The notes under the pieces were generated by a model that worked only from the letters and a program-made list of their open reading frames with translations, was not told the origin of the DNA and ran no database searches. A stretch of 64,000 nucleotides of DNA from positions 2,542,001-2,606,000 of the forward strand of contig NZ_JAFBCC010000001.1 of the NCBI RefSeq assembly GCF_016907495.1, in the 5' to 3' direction. The stretch is from Arthrobacter tumbae (GTDB lineage Bacteria > Actinomycetota > Actinomycetes > Actinomycetales > Micrococcaceae). Of the stretch, positions 1 to 8,792 are shown piece after piece (position 1 is the first letter of the stretch; each line of letters starts with the position of its first letter). Position numbers and translations under genes: made by a program.

Positions 1-488
1 CCGGGGTGAGGTCCCAGCGCAGGGGAGTCCACGCCGGATGGCAGCCAGAAGTCACCGTGACCACCGGTCTGGGACATGATGCTGATCGCGAGCCGAAGCC
101 GGGGACCCTTCACGAGGCCCGTTTCGATCGCCAGCTTGGCACCGAGGTCAGCGCCGCCGGCGTCGCGCGCCGTGGTGATGCCGGCCCGCAGGGTGGCTTG
201 GAGGTTGCGCACGGATTCGTAGAACTGCAGCGAGAACGGCTCAGCCACTGCCTGGATGGAACCGGGGTTGGAGGTGGTCGCGTGGATGTGCAGGTCAATC
301 ATCCCGGGAAGCACCGTGCGCCCTGTGCAGTCCACTACCGCAGCGTCGGCATACTGGGGCGCGTCCGAAGCGCCCGGACCCACCGCCTCAATAGTGGTGC
401 CCCGGACAACAACGTCAGCGGGCTCGGGAAGGAATCGTTCGCCGTCGAACACGTGGCCGTTCCGGAAAACTGTGAGAGTGGGTGTCAT
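1..488 (-). CDS. Amidohydrolase family protein (3' part beyond window)
   Basis: Reading leftward from ATG at 488 gives an open frame to the window edge (about 162 residues). It starts MTPTLTVFRNGHVFDGERF, followed by the small beta domain typical of composite-domain amidohydrolases, then VLPGMIDLHIHATT near residue 65. The HxH pair there is the first metal-binding motif of the superfamily. The later part (TARDAGGADLGAKLAIE) fits the imidazolonepropionase/Xaa-Pro dipeptidase-like branch. The remaining metal ligands and the C-terminus lie outside the window, so the substrate cannot be named. It lies 23 bp downstream of the cfa gene on the same strand and may be co-transcribed. Confidence 0.85.
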   Translation of the reverse strand, partial: MTPTLTVFRNGHVFDGERFLPEPADVVVRGTTIEAVGPGASDAPQYADAAVVDCTGRTVLPGMIDLHIHATTSNPGSIQAVAEPFSLQFYESVRNLQATLRAGITTARDAGGADLGAKLAIETGLVKGPRLRLAISIMSQTGGHGDFWLPSGVDSPALGPHP

Positions 489-511
489 GCACCCACTCTA
501 GTAATTGCGCC

Positions 512-1789
512 TCAATAGTCGCGGCGCAGTGGCGGCTCCTCACCGCCCGGACGCTGCACCAGCACCTGGGTCACGCCGTTCAGCCCGCGCTCAAACCCGA
601 GTGCGCTCGACGCCATATACAACCGCCACACCCGCGCCCGTCCCTCGCTGGTGAGCCGCACCGCCTCGTCCCAGTTCTCCTCAAGGTTGCGCACCCAGGC
701 GCGAAGGGTGAGTCCGTAGTGTCGGCGCAGCGCTTCGACGTCGAGCACTTCCAGGCCCGCGGATTCCAGCGCGCCCATCATGATCGTCAGGCTCAGCATC
801 TCGCCGTCCGGAAAGACGTAGCGGGGGATGAAGGAGTCGGGATCCGGCGGCATCTCGCCGGCGTTCCAGGAGATTGCGTGGTTGAGCAGCCGCCCACCGG
901 GCCGCAGCAGGCCGTGCAGCTTCAATGCATAGTGCCCGATCTGCTCCCGACCCACATGCTCAGCCATGCCGATGGAACTGATCGCGTCGAACGGGCTGTC
1001 GTCGATATCGCGGTAGTCCTGGACCCGGATCTCAATCCGGTCGGAAAGCCCGACGGCGTCCGCCCGCTCCCGCGCGGACGCCGCCTGCTCCTTCGAAAGG
1101 GTGACGCCGACGACGTCGACTCCGTAGTTTTGCGCCGCGTGCAGCGCGAAGCTGCCCCACCCACAGCCCACGTCCAGTACGCGCATGCCCTCGCGGAGTC
1201 CCAGCTTGCGGCAGACCAGGTCGAGCTTCGCTTCCTGGGCCGCGTCCAAACCGGTTCTCTCGTCCTCCCAAACCGCACAGGAGTAGACCATCGATGGACC
1301 AAGGACGAGCGCATAAAAGTCGTTGCCGACGTCGTAATGGTGGGAGACCGCGGCAGCGTCCCGCTTCTTCGAATGCAGCCTTCCTTTTTTGCTGACGTTC
1401 ATTTCCTCCGGCGGCGGTGCGGGCGGAAGTCCGAGCGCGCCGACCCGGACGGCGGTCCGGAGCAGCTTCCAGCGCTCGCCTGGGGTGGGTGGGCGGAAGG
1501 CCTTCAGCTCGGCGAACTTGCCCACGGAACTCAGCGCCGAGAAGCTCTCGAAGAGGTCGCCGGGACCGTCGATATCCCCGGCCACATACGCCCGGCTCAA
1601 CCCCAGCTGATTGGGGCACCACAGCATGCGGCGCAACCACCGCCGGGACCGGAACTCGATCACCGGGCCACCCGCCGGCCCAGCCTCCGAGCCGTCCCAC
1701 GCATGAAGCCGCAGCGGGATTTCATCAACGCCGAGGATGATCCCCAGCGCTTCTGCCAGCCGCGGTGCTACTCCCTTGTTCTTCGCCAT
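512..1789 (-). CDS. cfa: Cyclopropane-fatty-acyl-phospholipid synthase family protein
   Basis: A 425-residue protein. The SAM-dependent enzyme transfers a methylene group to double bonds of phospholipid acyl chains. The SAM-binding motif I is clear: MRVLDVGCGWGSFALHAA at about residue 200. The family motif FYALVLGPSMVYSCAVW lies upstream of it and SSIGMAEHVG downstream, the latter matching the conserved segment around the bicarbonate/active-site region. Length is close to the family norm (about 400-430). The first ATG is used. It lies downstream of an intergenic hairpin (1838-1913) and upstream of the amidohydrolase. Actinobacterial relatives can be mycolic or tuberculostearic acid methylases; the exact product is not determined here. 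Confidence 0.9.
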   Translation of the reverse strand: MAKNKGVAPRLAEALGIILGVDEIPLRLHAWDGSEAGPAGGPVIEFRSRRWLRRMLWCPNQLGLSRAYVAGDIDGPGDLFESFSALSSVGKFAELKAFRPPTPGERWKLLRTAVRVGALGLPPAPPPEEMNVSKKGRLHSKKRDAAAVSHHYDVGNDFYALVLGPSMVYSCAVWEDERTGLDAAQEAKLDLVCRKLGLREGMRVLDVGCGWGSFALHAAQNYGVDVVGVTLSKEQAASARERADAVGLSDRIEIRVQDYRDIDDSPFDAISSIGMAEHVGREQIGHYALKLHGLLRPGGRLLNHAISWNAGEMPPDPDSFIPRYVFPDGEMLSLTIMMGALESAGLEVLDVEALRRHYGLTLRAWVRNLEENWDEAVRLTSEGRARVWRLYMASSALGFERGLNGVTQVLVQRPGGEEPPLRRDY

Positions 1790-1837
1790 GGTTCCTTGTG
1801 TACTCCGAATCGCTTAGGAGGGCCAGAGCACACAACA

Positions 1838-1913
1838 CCCCGGAACTTTTGCGCAGGTCCGGTGACTCAGCGGCCAGTTGAAGCCGCCGGAGGTGCGCAA
1901 ATCTTCCGGGGGT
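1838..1913. repeat. Intergenic imperfect hairpin, same family as 6308-6380
   Basis: An imperfect inverted repeat: the left arm from 1838 contains CCGGAACTTTTGCGCAGGT and the right arm ending at 1913 contains GGTGCGCAAATCTTCCGG, with a short loop. The left arm is almost identical to the left arm of the hairpin at 6308-6380. It lies between the end of the ABC-F gene and the start of cfa, so it may end ABC-F transcription. The shared sequence suggests a dispersed palindromic element. Confidence 0.75.
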
Positions 1914-1929
1914 TTTGGAGTTTAGAGTT

Positions 1930-3567
1930 TCAGCTGACCTGGACCTGACCGCTGCTGACCTCCCACCGCTCGTCCAGCCGGATGTTCTCAAGCATCCTCC
2001 GGTCATGGGTCACCAGCAAGAGCGCTCCGGTGTAGTCCTCCAACGCTTCCTCGAGTTGCTCAATGGCCGGAAGATCGAGGTGGTTGGTGGGCTCGTCGAG
2101 CACCAGCAGGTTCACCCCGCGGGCCTGCAGCAGCGCAAGCCCGGCCCGGGTGCGCTCGCCGGGGGAAAGCTTGCCGACGAGGGCGCCAGTCTGATCCGCC
2201 TTGAGGCCGAACTTGGCCAGCAGGGTGCGCACCTCCGCCTGCGCCAGGTCCGGAACGGCCGCCTCGAACGCGGCCGCGAGCGTCTGGTCCTCGGCCAGTT
2301 GGCCGCGTGCCTGGTCGATCTCGCCGACGGCGACATTGGCACCCAGCGAGGCGGCGCCGTCGTCGGGGGATTGATGCCCCAGCAGCAGGCGAAGCAGTGT
2401 TGACTTTCCCGCTCCGTTGGGGCCGGTGATGCCAATACGTTCACCGGCGTTGATCTGCACCGACACCGGGCCCAGCGTGAAGTTCCCTTGCCGGGCGACG
2501 GCGCCGTTCAGCGTCGCGACCACCGAACTGGAACGCGGCGCGGAGCCGATACTGAACTGCAGCTGCCATTCCTTGCGCGGCTCCTGCACCTCATCCAGGC
2601 GGGCAATCCGCGACTCCATCTGGCGGACCTTCTGCGCCTGCTTCTCCGAGGACTCCATGCTGGCGCGGCGGCGGATCTTGTCATTGTCCGGGCTCTTCTT
2701 CATGGCGTTCCGTACGCCCTGCGAGCTCCACTCGCGCTGGGTGCGGGCGCGTGAGACGAGGTCCTGCTTCTTGTCGGCGAACTCCTCGTACGCCTCGCGG
2801 GCGTGCCGTTTCGCGACGGCGCGTTCTTCGAGATAGGCGTCGTAACCGCCGTCGTACACGGCCACCTGGTTCTGCGCCAGGTCCAGCTCCACCACGGTAG
2901 TAACGCAGCGGGCGAGAAATTCGCGGTCGTGGGAAACCAGCACAGCGCCGCCGCGCAGGTTGCGCATGAACGCTTCGAGGCGGGCGAGCCCGTCCAGGTC
3001 CAGGTCATTGGTGGGCTCATCGAGGAGCACGACGTCGAACCGGCTCAGCAGCAGCGCTGCCAATGCAACCCGGGCGAGCTGACCGCCGGAGAGCCCGGTG
3101 ACGAGCGCATCCTGTCCAACACCGGGCGCGACGTCGGCCAGAACCGCTGGAAGCCGGTCCTCCAGATCCGCTGCTCCCGAGGCGAGCCAGTGTTCCAGGG
3201 CGGCGGCGTAGCGATCATCGGCGCCTTTGACGGCGGTGCCGAGTTCGTCGGCTGCGGCTTCCATCGCCTGGGTTGCGGCGGTCGCACCGGTCCGGCGCGC
3301 GATGTACTGCTCCACAGTCTCGCCGGGAGTGCGCTCATGCTCCTGCGGCAGCCAGCCCACAAAGGCGTCCTTCGGCGAGGCCATCACGGTGCCCGCGAGC
3401 GGCTCGTCGACGCCTGCGAGCAGGCGCAGCAGCGTCGACTTGCCGGCGCCGTTGGCTCCCACGACTCCCACCACGTCGCCCTCGGTGACGGTCAGGTCAA
3501 GGTTGGAGAAGAGGGTGCGGTGAGCGTGGCCGCCGGAAAGCGCCTTGGCCACGAGGGTTGCAGTCAT
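1930..3567 (-). CDS. ABC-F family ATP-binding protein
   Basis: A soluble protein with two ATP-binding cassettes and no membrane segment, about 545 residues. Cassette 1 has Walker A GANGAGKST, signature LSGGQLARVALAALLLSR and Walker B VVLLDEPTND. Cassette 2 has GPNGAGKST, signature LSPGERTRAGLALLQ and LLVLDEPTNHLD. A charged linker lies between them (around residues 235-320), as expected for ABC-F ribosome-associated factors. These act in translation or antibiotic resistance rather than transport. I prefer ATG at 3567 (MTATLVAKALSGG); an upstream start at 3600 would add a non-homologous tail. The substrate antibiotic, if any, cannot be predicted. Confidence 0.9.
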   Translation of the reverse strand: MTATLVAKALSGGHAHRTLFSNLDLTVTEGDVVGVVGANGAGKSTLLRLLAGVDEPLAGTVMASPKDAFVGWLPQEHERTPGETVEQYIARRTGATAATQAMEAAADELGTAVKGADDRYAAALEHWLASGAADLEDRLPAVLADVAPGVGQDALVTGLSGGQLARVALAALLLSRFDVVLLDEPTNDLDLDGLARLEAFMRNLRGGAVLVSHDREFLARCVTTVVELDLAQNQVAVYDGGYDAYLEERAVAKRHAREAYEEFADKKQDLVSRARTQREWSSQGVRNAMKKSPDNDKIRRRASMESSEKQAQKVRQMESRIARLDEVQEPRKEWQLQFSIGSAPRSSSVVATLNGAVARQGNFTLGPVSVQINAGERIGITGPNGAGKSTLLRLLLGHQSPDDGAASLGANVAVGEIDQARGQLAEDQTLAAAFEAAVPDLAQAEVRTLLAKFGLKADQTGALVGKLSPGERTRAGLALLQARGVNLLVLDEPTNHLDLPAIEQLEEALEDYTGALLLVTHDRRMLENIRLDERWEVSSGQVQVS

Positions 3568-3612
3568 TGATTCAGTGTAGGAGCCCCGGCTGCGCAGCAA
3601 CGGGTGAGGGCA

Positions 3613-4047
3613 TCACGCCAGCGCACTCATTCGCGAGTGCCGCCTCCCGAACAGTGCGTGATCGACTGAGAGCCGGCCGGGACCGAGGAGCGCAATGGTC
3701 AGTGCAGCAGCGCCGAGAATCAGCACCAGTTCATAGCCGTTGTTGGTCACAAAGATTCCGTTAGGCGCGTGCACGATGATCAGCGCGCCCAGCATGTCGA
3801 GCACCAGCAGGGCCGCGAAAGGGCGTGCCAGCAGGCCGAAGATCAGCGCTATGCCGCCAACCAGTTCGAGTGTCGAGATGACCGGCGCAGCGATGTCGGC
3901 CAGTGGCACGCCCATGTCGGCGAATGATGCCTGGGTGCCCGCGATCGTGAATTCGGTGTACTTTTGCCAGCCGTGCGCGGCAAAGATGAAGCCTGTGACG
4001 ACTCGCAGGATTGTTAGTCCCGCAGTCGACAGCGTTGGATTTCTCAT
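3613..4047 (-). CDS. DoxX family membrane protein
   Basis: A 144-residue protein with four predicted membrane segments and the DoxX motif TGFIFAAHGWQK near the N-terminus, then LELVGGIALIFGLLARP. DoxX/MauE/YphA-type proteins are small membrane proteins linked to redox balance, but their chemistry is poorly defined. The start is ATG at 4047, with a GGGAGTGGGGAC ribosome-binding region just upstream; longer upstream starts lack similarity. It is a close paralogue, of identical length, of the gene at 12660-13094. A hairpin built on GCTATCCG/CGGATAGC (4081-4105) lies 33 bp upstream. Confidence 0.88.
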   Translation of the reverse strand: MRNPTLSTAGLTILRVVTGFIFAAHGWQKYTEFTIAGTQASFADMGVPLADIAAPVISTLELVGGIALIFGLLARPFAALLVLDMLGALIIVHAPNGIFVTNNGYELVLILGAAALTIALLGPGRLSVDHALFGRRHSRMSALA

Positions 4048-4080
4048 GTCCCCACTCCCGTATTTTCGCGTGCTGGGATT

Positions 4081-4105
4081 GCTATCCGGCGGTTCGTCGG
4101 ATAGC
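4081..4105. repeat. Small hairpin upstream of doxX
   Basis: Arms GCTATCCGGCG (4081-4091) and CGTCGGATAGC (4095-4105) pair with one mismatch around a 3-nt loop. The same CGGATAGC/GCTATCCG core forms the arms of the hairpin at 14391-14428. It could be a regulator site or a leader hairpin for the leftward doxX gene; nothing decides this. Confidence 0.5.
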
Positions 4106-4196
4106 GACATTGTCGAAGTGCGAGCTTGGGGAAAGGCTGGGGCCCTGTCGCCCAATCCAGCGTCACACCGGCGACCGTGCGAGGTTTGAATGAGAA

Positions 4197-4233
4197 GTTG
4201 TTGAACAATCCCTTGCCAATATTGTTCAACAAC
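4197..4233. promoter_or_regulatory. Tandem operator for a GntR regulator
   Basis: Two copies of an 11-bp palindrome, TTGTTGAACAA (4198-4208) and TTGTTCAACAA (4222-4232), lie 24 bp apart centre to centre and are mirror-symmetric. Each fits the FadR-subfamily consensus TNGTNNNACNA. The same 11-mer occurs at 11393-11403 upstream of pxpA. The likely binder is the GntR protein encoded at 6382-7050 inside the island. The pair lies about 65-100 bp upstream of the NRAMP-like start. Confidence 0.75.
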
Positions 4234-4295
4234 CTGTATCGTTCCTCGGGACGATAATTGTGACGCCAGTCACCCCGACGTAACGGACGGACCCC

Positions 4296-5516
4296 ATGGC
4301 AGAAGGCAGCACCAAACTCAATCTGAGCTCCTCGGCTCGGCGCTCAGCCCTGCTGGGCGCGATGTTCCTGATGGCCACCAGCGCCATCGGCCCAGGCTTC
4401 ATCACCCAGACAACGGTCTTCACCGCACAGCTCGGTGCGGCTTTCGCCTTCGCGATTCTGGCATCCATCCTCATCGACATTGCGGTGCAGATGAACGTCT
4501 GGCGGGTCATCGGAGTCTCCGGGCTGCGGGCGCAGGAGCTGGGCAACCGGGTGATTCCCGGCGTCGGCTGGTTTCTTGCCGGTCTGGTCTTCCTCGGCGG
4601 AGTGGTCTTCAACATCGGCAACATCGCGGGCACCGGCCTGGGCGCCAACGCGATGCTCGGTGTCGATCCGAAGATCGGCGGCGCCATTTCCGCCGTCATC
4701 GCGATCCTGATCTTCGTCAGCAAGCGCGCCGGCATGGCGCTGGACCGCATTGTGGTGCTCCTCGGTGCCATCATGATCCTGCTGATGATCTACGTGGCCA
4801 TCGTCGCCGCTCCGCCGCTTGGTGACGCGCTTAAGAACACGTTCCTGCCGGAACAGGTGGATTTCCTCATCATTACCACGCTGGTGGGCGGCACTGTCGG
4901 CGGATACATCACCTACGCCGGCGCACACCGGATGCTCGACTCCGGGGCCACCGGCGTGGAGCACGTCCGCCAGATCACGCGCAGCTCGGTGATCGGCATC
5001 ATCGTCACCGGCGTCATGAGGGTGCTGCTGTTCCTGGCAATCCTCGGGGTGGTTGCCGGTGGAACGGTCCTGAGCAGCGACAACATGGCGGCCGAAGCCT
5101 TCGGCGCCGCGGCCGGCGAGATCGGTATGCGGGTGTTCGGCATTGTGCTCTGGGCCGCTGCCATCACGTCCGTGATCGGCGCCTCGTTCACCTCGGTCTC
5201 CTTCATCACCTCCTCGAAAACCCCCGAGCGTAAGCGGAACCTCATCACCGTCGTCTTCATCGTGGTCTGCGGTACCGTGTATCTCTTCCTCGGCCAGGCA
5301 CCGCAGCAGCTGCTGATCTTCGCCGGGGCGTTCAACGGCCTGATCCTTCCTGTCGGCTTCGGCGTACTGCTCTGGGTTGCCTGGCGCCGGCGTGACCTGA
5401 TGAACGGCTACGACTACCCGAAGTGGCTGCTGATCGTCGGCGTTGTCACCTGGCTGCTCACGCTCTTCCTCGGCTGGACCTCGATCATGGGGCTCGCGCA
5501 GCTGTGGTCAGCATGA
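4296..5516 (+). CDS. NRAMP-superfamily transporter, YcsG-like
   Basis: A 406-residue protein with about 11 membrane segments. It starts with the NRAMP-like AIGPGFI segment in the first helix. The classical DPGN metal-binding motif of helix 1 is absent ([13 protein letters not shown] in its place), and the MPH motif of helix 6 is replaced by a [11 protein letters not shown] segment. In Bacillus subtilis the NRAMP-related YcsG lies with YcsF (PxpA), YcsI and KipIA. The context here is the same, so the cargo may be 5-oxoproline or a related compound rather than a metal; that is inference. Its stop overlaps the next start (ATGA). The tandem operator at 4197-4233 precedes it. Confidence 0.85.
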   Translation: MAEGSTKLNLSSSARRSALLGAMFLMATSAIGPGFITQTTVFTAQLGAAFAFAILASILIDIAVQMNVWRVIGVSGLRAQELGNRVIPGVGWFLAGLVFLGGVVFNIGNIAGTGLGANAMLGVDPKIGGAISAVIAILIFVSKRAGMALDRIVVLLGAIMILLMIYVAIVAAPPLGDALKNTFLPEQVDFLIITTLVGGTVGGYITYAGAHRMLDSGATGVEHVRQITRSSVIGIIVTGVMRVLLFLAILGVVAGGTVLSSDNMAAEAFGAAAGEIGMRVFGIVLWAAAITSVIGASFTSVSFITSSKTPERKRNLITVVFIVVCGTVYLFLGQAPQQLLIFAGAFNGLILPVGFGVLLWVAWRRRDLMNGYDYPKWLLIVGVVTWLLTLFLGWTSIMGLAQLWSA

Positions 5517-6298
5517 CCGATCGCGGCTCTGTGACTCCCGCCGAAGCGCGGGCTGCTTTCCGCGGCGGTCTGGTGGAACCGACGTCGGGCTGGTCCCGCG
5601 GCTACGCGCAGGCCAACGTGCTCGCAATCCCGCGTGAGCAGGCCTTCGACCTGCTCCTGTTCGCCCAGCGCAATCCGAAGTCCTGCCCCGTTCTGGGCGT
5701 GCTGGAGCCGGGGGAGACCGCAGGACCGTTGCTCGCGGGCGGGGACATCCGAACGGACGTCCCGAAATACACCGTGTACCGGAACGGCGAAAAGATCGAC
5801 GAGCCGACCGACATCACCGGCTACTGGCGCGATGACCTGGTGACCTTCCTGATCGGTTGCTCCTTCACCTTCGAGGCTGCCCTGCAGGACGGCGGCGTCC
5901 GGATTGCGCACATCGACCAGGGCGTCAACGTGCCGATGTACCGGACCAACCGTGAGTGTGCTCCCGCCGGCGCCATGTCCGGCCCGCTGGTGGTGTCCAT
6001 GCGTCCGGTACTCGCCGCACAGGTGGCCGACGCCGTCCGCATCACGTCCCGCTATCCGGCCGTGCACGGTGCTCCGGTGCATGTGGGCAATCCGGAGGAG
6101 CTCGGCATCGCCGACTTGGGCAACCCGGATTTTGGTGAAGCCGTTCAGATCCCTGACGGACACTTGCCCGTGTTTTGGGCCTGCGGCGTGACTCCGCAGG
6201 CGGCAGTGATGCATTCGCGGCCGCCGCTGGCCATCGGCCATGCACCCGGCCACATGCTCATCACCGACGCGCGGGACAGCGACTACCTGGTGCCCTGA
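5513..6298 (+). CDS. Putative hydro-lyase, DUF1445/YcsI family
   Basis: A 261-residue protein of the DUF1445 (D-glutamate cyclase-like) family, close in length to Bacillus YcsI. Conserved stretches include [46 protein letters not shown], and a C-terminal [13 protein letters not shown] followed by the ITDA segment. The mammalian member DGLUCY converts D-glutamate to 5-oxo-D-proline, so a role in making or opening 5-oxoproline fits this locus. The start ATG at 5513 overlaps the transporter stop by 4 bp, showing translational coupling; longer upstream starts only extend through the transporter frame. It is convergent with the GntR gene across a long hairpin. Confidence 0.88.
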   Translation: MTDRGSVTPAEARAAFRGGLVEPTSGWSRGYAQANVLAIPREQAFDLLLFAQRNPKSCPVLGVLEPGETAGPLLAGGDIRTDVPKYTVYRNGEKIDEPTDITGYWRDDLVTFLIGCSFTFEAALQDGGVRIAHIDQGVNVPMYRTNRECAPAGAMSGPLVVSMRPVLAAQVADAVRITSRYPAVHGAPVHVGNPEELGIADLGNPDFGEAVQIPDGHLPVFWACGVTPQAAVMHSRPPLAIGHAPGHMLITDARDSDYLVP

Positions 6299-6307
6299 GC
6301 GCCCTTT

Positions 6308-6380
6308 CCCGGAACTTTTGCGCAGGTTCGGTGGCTTCCGACCCCCTCGAAGCCACCGAACCTGCGCAAAACTTCCGGGG
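6308..6380. repeat. Long intergenic hairpin between convergent genes
   Basis: Two 31-bp arms (6308-6338 and 6349-6379) pair with a single mismatch around a 10-nt loop. The left arm begins CCCGGAACTTTTGCGCAGG. The arm ends are close to the hairpin at 1838-1913. Its position between the tails of ycsI (+) and gntR (-) suits a bidirectional terminator, but the arm length and the second copy suggest a dispersed palindromic element. Confidence 0.85.
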
Positions 6381-6381
6381 T

Positions 6382-7050
6382 TTAAGCGCCTTCGAGGTGC
6401 CCCAGCAGCTCCGCTTCGGCGGCGTCGAGGTAGGCGCGTAACTCAGCGGCCGCCTGCTCATTCTCGCCCTCGCGCAACTGCGTCACCAACCGAGCGTTGC
6501 GGTCCACGTAGTGCGTGTGGAAGTCCGGCGCCGACGCCATGGCGTGGAACACCAGCCGCATCTCCGCCAGCACCTTATCCATCAGTTCCTGCAGCGATTC
6601 GCTTCCGGTCAGGCTGACGACCGCCTCGTGGAACGCCTGGTTCGCGTTGGCCATCTCGGGAACGGAGCCGGCGTCGCGTGCCGCCTTGGCCTTCCGGATG
6701 ATGGCTTCCATCGCATCCAGCTGCGCGGGTGTCGGCCGGCCCCACAGCACGGCCGCGGGCTCGATGGTCCGCCGGACCCGGTAGATCTCACGCACTTCCT
6801 CCACCCCGGGGGCGGCCACGAAAACGCCCCGGTTCGGTATGCGCGTCACGATTGATTCACCGGCGAGCGTGGCGAACGCCTGCCGCAACGTGTTCCGCGA
6901 AACCCCGAGCGACTCCGACAGTGACTGCTCCGACAGCTTCGATCCCGGCGTCAGCTGCCCCGCCGCAATCCGCGCCCGCAGCGTTGAGGCAATCCACGCC
7001 GTCGTATGAGCGTGCTCAGCTGCGGTTGTCGTGTCCGTTGCAGTATTCAT
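6382..7050 (-). CDS. GntR family regulator (FadR/FCD subfamily) of the 5-oxoproline island
   Basis: A 222-residue protein with an N-terminal winged helix (LSEQSLSESLGVSRNTLRQAFATL at about residues 40-65, where the GVSRNTLR segment is the recognition helix) and a C-terminal all-helical FCD effector domain from about residue 85. It is the last gene of the leftward operon, starting 2 bp after the biotin carboxylase stop, so it is co-expressed with the enzymes it probably controls. The palindromes TTGTTSAACAA at both outer promoters fit this subfamily. The effector is likely a small acid such as 5-oxoproline, by inference. Confidence 0.9.
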   Translation of the reverse strand: MNTATDTTTAAEHAHTTAWIASTLRARIAAGQLTPGSKLSEQSLSESLGVSRNTLRQAFATLAGESIVTRIPNRGVFVAAPGVEEVREIYRVRRTIEPAAVLWGRPTPAQLDAMEAIIRKAKAARDAGSVPEMANANQAFHEAVVSLTGSESLQELMDKVLAEMRLVFHAMASAPDFHTHYVDRNARLVTQLREGENEQAAAELRAYLDAAEAELLGHLEGA

Positions 7051-7052
7051 GG

Positions 7053-8792
7053 CTACTCAACCGTACCCAACACCTCACCGCGTACGACGGCGGCACCCGG
7101 CTCCTGCCCGCCGCGCCGGAAAGTGCCGGCGGACGATGCGGACACCACGGTCTCCATCTTCATTGCCTCCACCACCACGACGGGCTGGTCCGCGCCCACC
7201 TGGGCGCCGTCCTCGGCCAGCCATTTCACGAGGTTGCCGCCCATCGGGGCCGTGATGGCGCCGTCGTCCGCTGTCTTCCCCTCCACAGCGGAAGGAGGCA
7301 CGACGGCGGTGCTCCCTCCGGTCATCAACGCAGCGAAGACCTGCGCCGGCAGACCGAGCTGGACGGCCTTGCCGTCAATCTCCACAGTGAGCGTTTCGCG
7401 GCGGGCGACCGGACCGGTGAGCCCGCTGTCGAGCGACGCGGCGAGACGCTCGGTGAACTCCGACTCGATCCACGTGGTGTACACGCCGAGCCGGTCCGGC
7501 TGGGTGAAGTCCGGGTCGCGAACGACTGCGCGGTGGAACGGGACCACCGTCGGTAGGCCCTCGATGCGGAGCTCATCCAGGGCCGTCCGTGCGCGGCGCA
7601 GGGCCTGTGCGCGGTCGGCGCCGTGGACGATCAGCTTGGCCATGAGGGAGTCGTATTCGGCTGGGACGGTCGAGCCGGACCGGACGCCGGTGTCCACGCG
7701 GATGCCGGCACCGGTGGGCGCCTCGAAGACGTCGACCGGTCCGGGGGAGGGCAGGAACCCGCGGCCGGCGTCCTCGGCGTTGAGCCGGAATTCGATGGCG
7801 TGGCCGTGCGGAACGGGGTCCTGGGTGATGGACACGGGCAAGCCTGCGGCGATGCGGAACTGCTCGCGTACGAGGTCGATGCCGGAGGTCTCCTCGGTCA
7901 CCGGGTGCTCCACCTGCAGGCGGGTATTCACTTCGAGGAAGGAGATTACGCCGTCGGGCGCCACCAGGTACTCGACTGTCCCTGCACCGGTGTAGCCGGC
8001 TTCGCGGCAGATGGCGCGGGCGGATTCGTGGATACGGTTGCGCTGGTCGTCCGTGAGGAACGGCGCGGGCGCTTCCTCAACGAGCTTCTGGTTGCGCCGC
8101 TGCAGCGAACAGTCGCGCGTACCGACAACGACGACGTTCCCGTGCGTATCCGCCAGCACCTGCGCCTCGACGTGGCGTGGCTTGTCGAGGAAGCGCTCGA
8201 CGAAGCACTCGCCGCGGCCGAAGGCGACGGTGGCCTCGCGGACGGCTGAATCGAAGGCGTCGTCGATGTCCTCGAGCCGGTGGGCGATCTTGAGTCCGCG
8301 TCCGCCACCGCCGAACGCCGCCTTGATCGCCACCGGTACGCCGTGCTGCTCGGCGAACGCGCGGACCTCGTCGGCGTTGGCAACCGGGCCGTCGGAGCCG
8401 GGGACCAGCGGTGCGCCTGCCCTCACCGCGATCTCGCGGGCGGTGACCTTGTTCCCCAAACTGCGGATCGCGTCAGGTGAGGGGCCGACCCACGTCAGTC
8501 CGGCGTCGAGCACTGCCTGCGCGAAGTCCGCGTTCTCCGAGAGGAAACCATAGCCGGGGTGGACAGCGTCGGCACCGGCCCGGGCTGCGACGTCGAGGAG
8601 TTTCGGGATGTTCAGGTAGGTGTCGGCGCTGGCCGAACCGCCCAGCGCATAGGCCTCATCACTGAGGCGGACGTGCAGGGCGTCGGCATCGGGATCGGCG
8701 TACACCGCAACGGAACCCAGCTCCGCATCGGCACACGCGCGGGCAATCCGGACGGCGATCTCGCCGCGGTTGGCGATCAGGACCTTCTTCAT
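7053..8792 (-). CDS. Biotin carboxylase fused to biotin carboxyl carrier domain
   Basis: A 579-residue protein. Residues 1-445 are a biotin carboxylase: N-terminal [22 protein letters not shown]-grasp glycine loop [13 protein letters not shown], and the catalytic region [18 protein letters not shown]. Residues about 505-579 are a BCCP domain with the biotinylation motif [11 protein letters not shown]. It carries out the ATP- and bicarbonate-dependent carboxylation of biotin. The partner carboxyltransferase is not a usual AccD type. The adjacent, translationally coupled PxpB-PxpC fusion resembles the carboxyltransferase part of urea carboxylase, so both may form one enzyme. Its start overlaps the upstream stop by 4 bp (ATGA). 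Confidence 0.93.
   Translation of the reverse strand: MKKVLIANRGEIAVRIARACADAELGSVAVYADPDADALHVRLSDEAYALGGSASADTYLNIPKLLDVAARAGADAVHPGYGFLSENADFAQAVLDAGLTWVGPSPDAIRSLGNKVTAREIAVRAGAPLVPGSDGPVANADEVRAFAEQHGVPVAIKAAFGGGGRGLKIAHRLEDIDDAFDSAVREATVAFGRGECFVERFLDKPRHVEAQVLADTHGNVVVVGTRDCSLQRRNQKLVEEAPAPFLTDDQRNRIHESARAICREAGYTGAGTVEYLVAPDGVISFLEVNTRLQVEHPVTEETSGIDLVREQFRIAAGLPVSITQDPVPHGHAIEFRLNAEDAGRGFLPSPGPVDVFEAPTGAGIRVDTGVRSGSTVPAEYDSLMAKLIVHGADRAQALRRARTALDELRIEGLPTVVPFHRAVVRDPDFTQPDRLGVYTTWIESEFTERLAASLDSGLTGPVARRETLTVEIDGKAVQLGLPAQVFAALMTGGSTAVVPPSAVEGKTADDGAITAPMGGNLVKWLAEDGAQVGADQPVVVVEAMKMETVVSASSAGTFRRGGQEPGAAVVRGEVLGTVE

Noticed and set aside
482..1948. A 488-codon open frame on the plus strand
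   Set aside because: It is the complement of the cfa gene, which has a clear SAM-binding motif and family length; the plus-strand product shows no domain.
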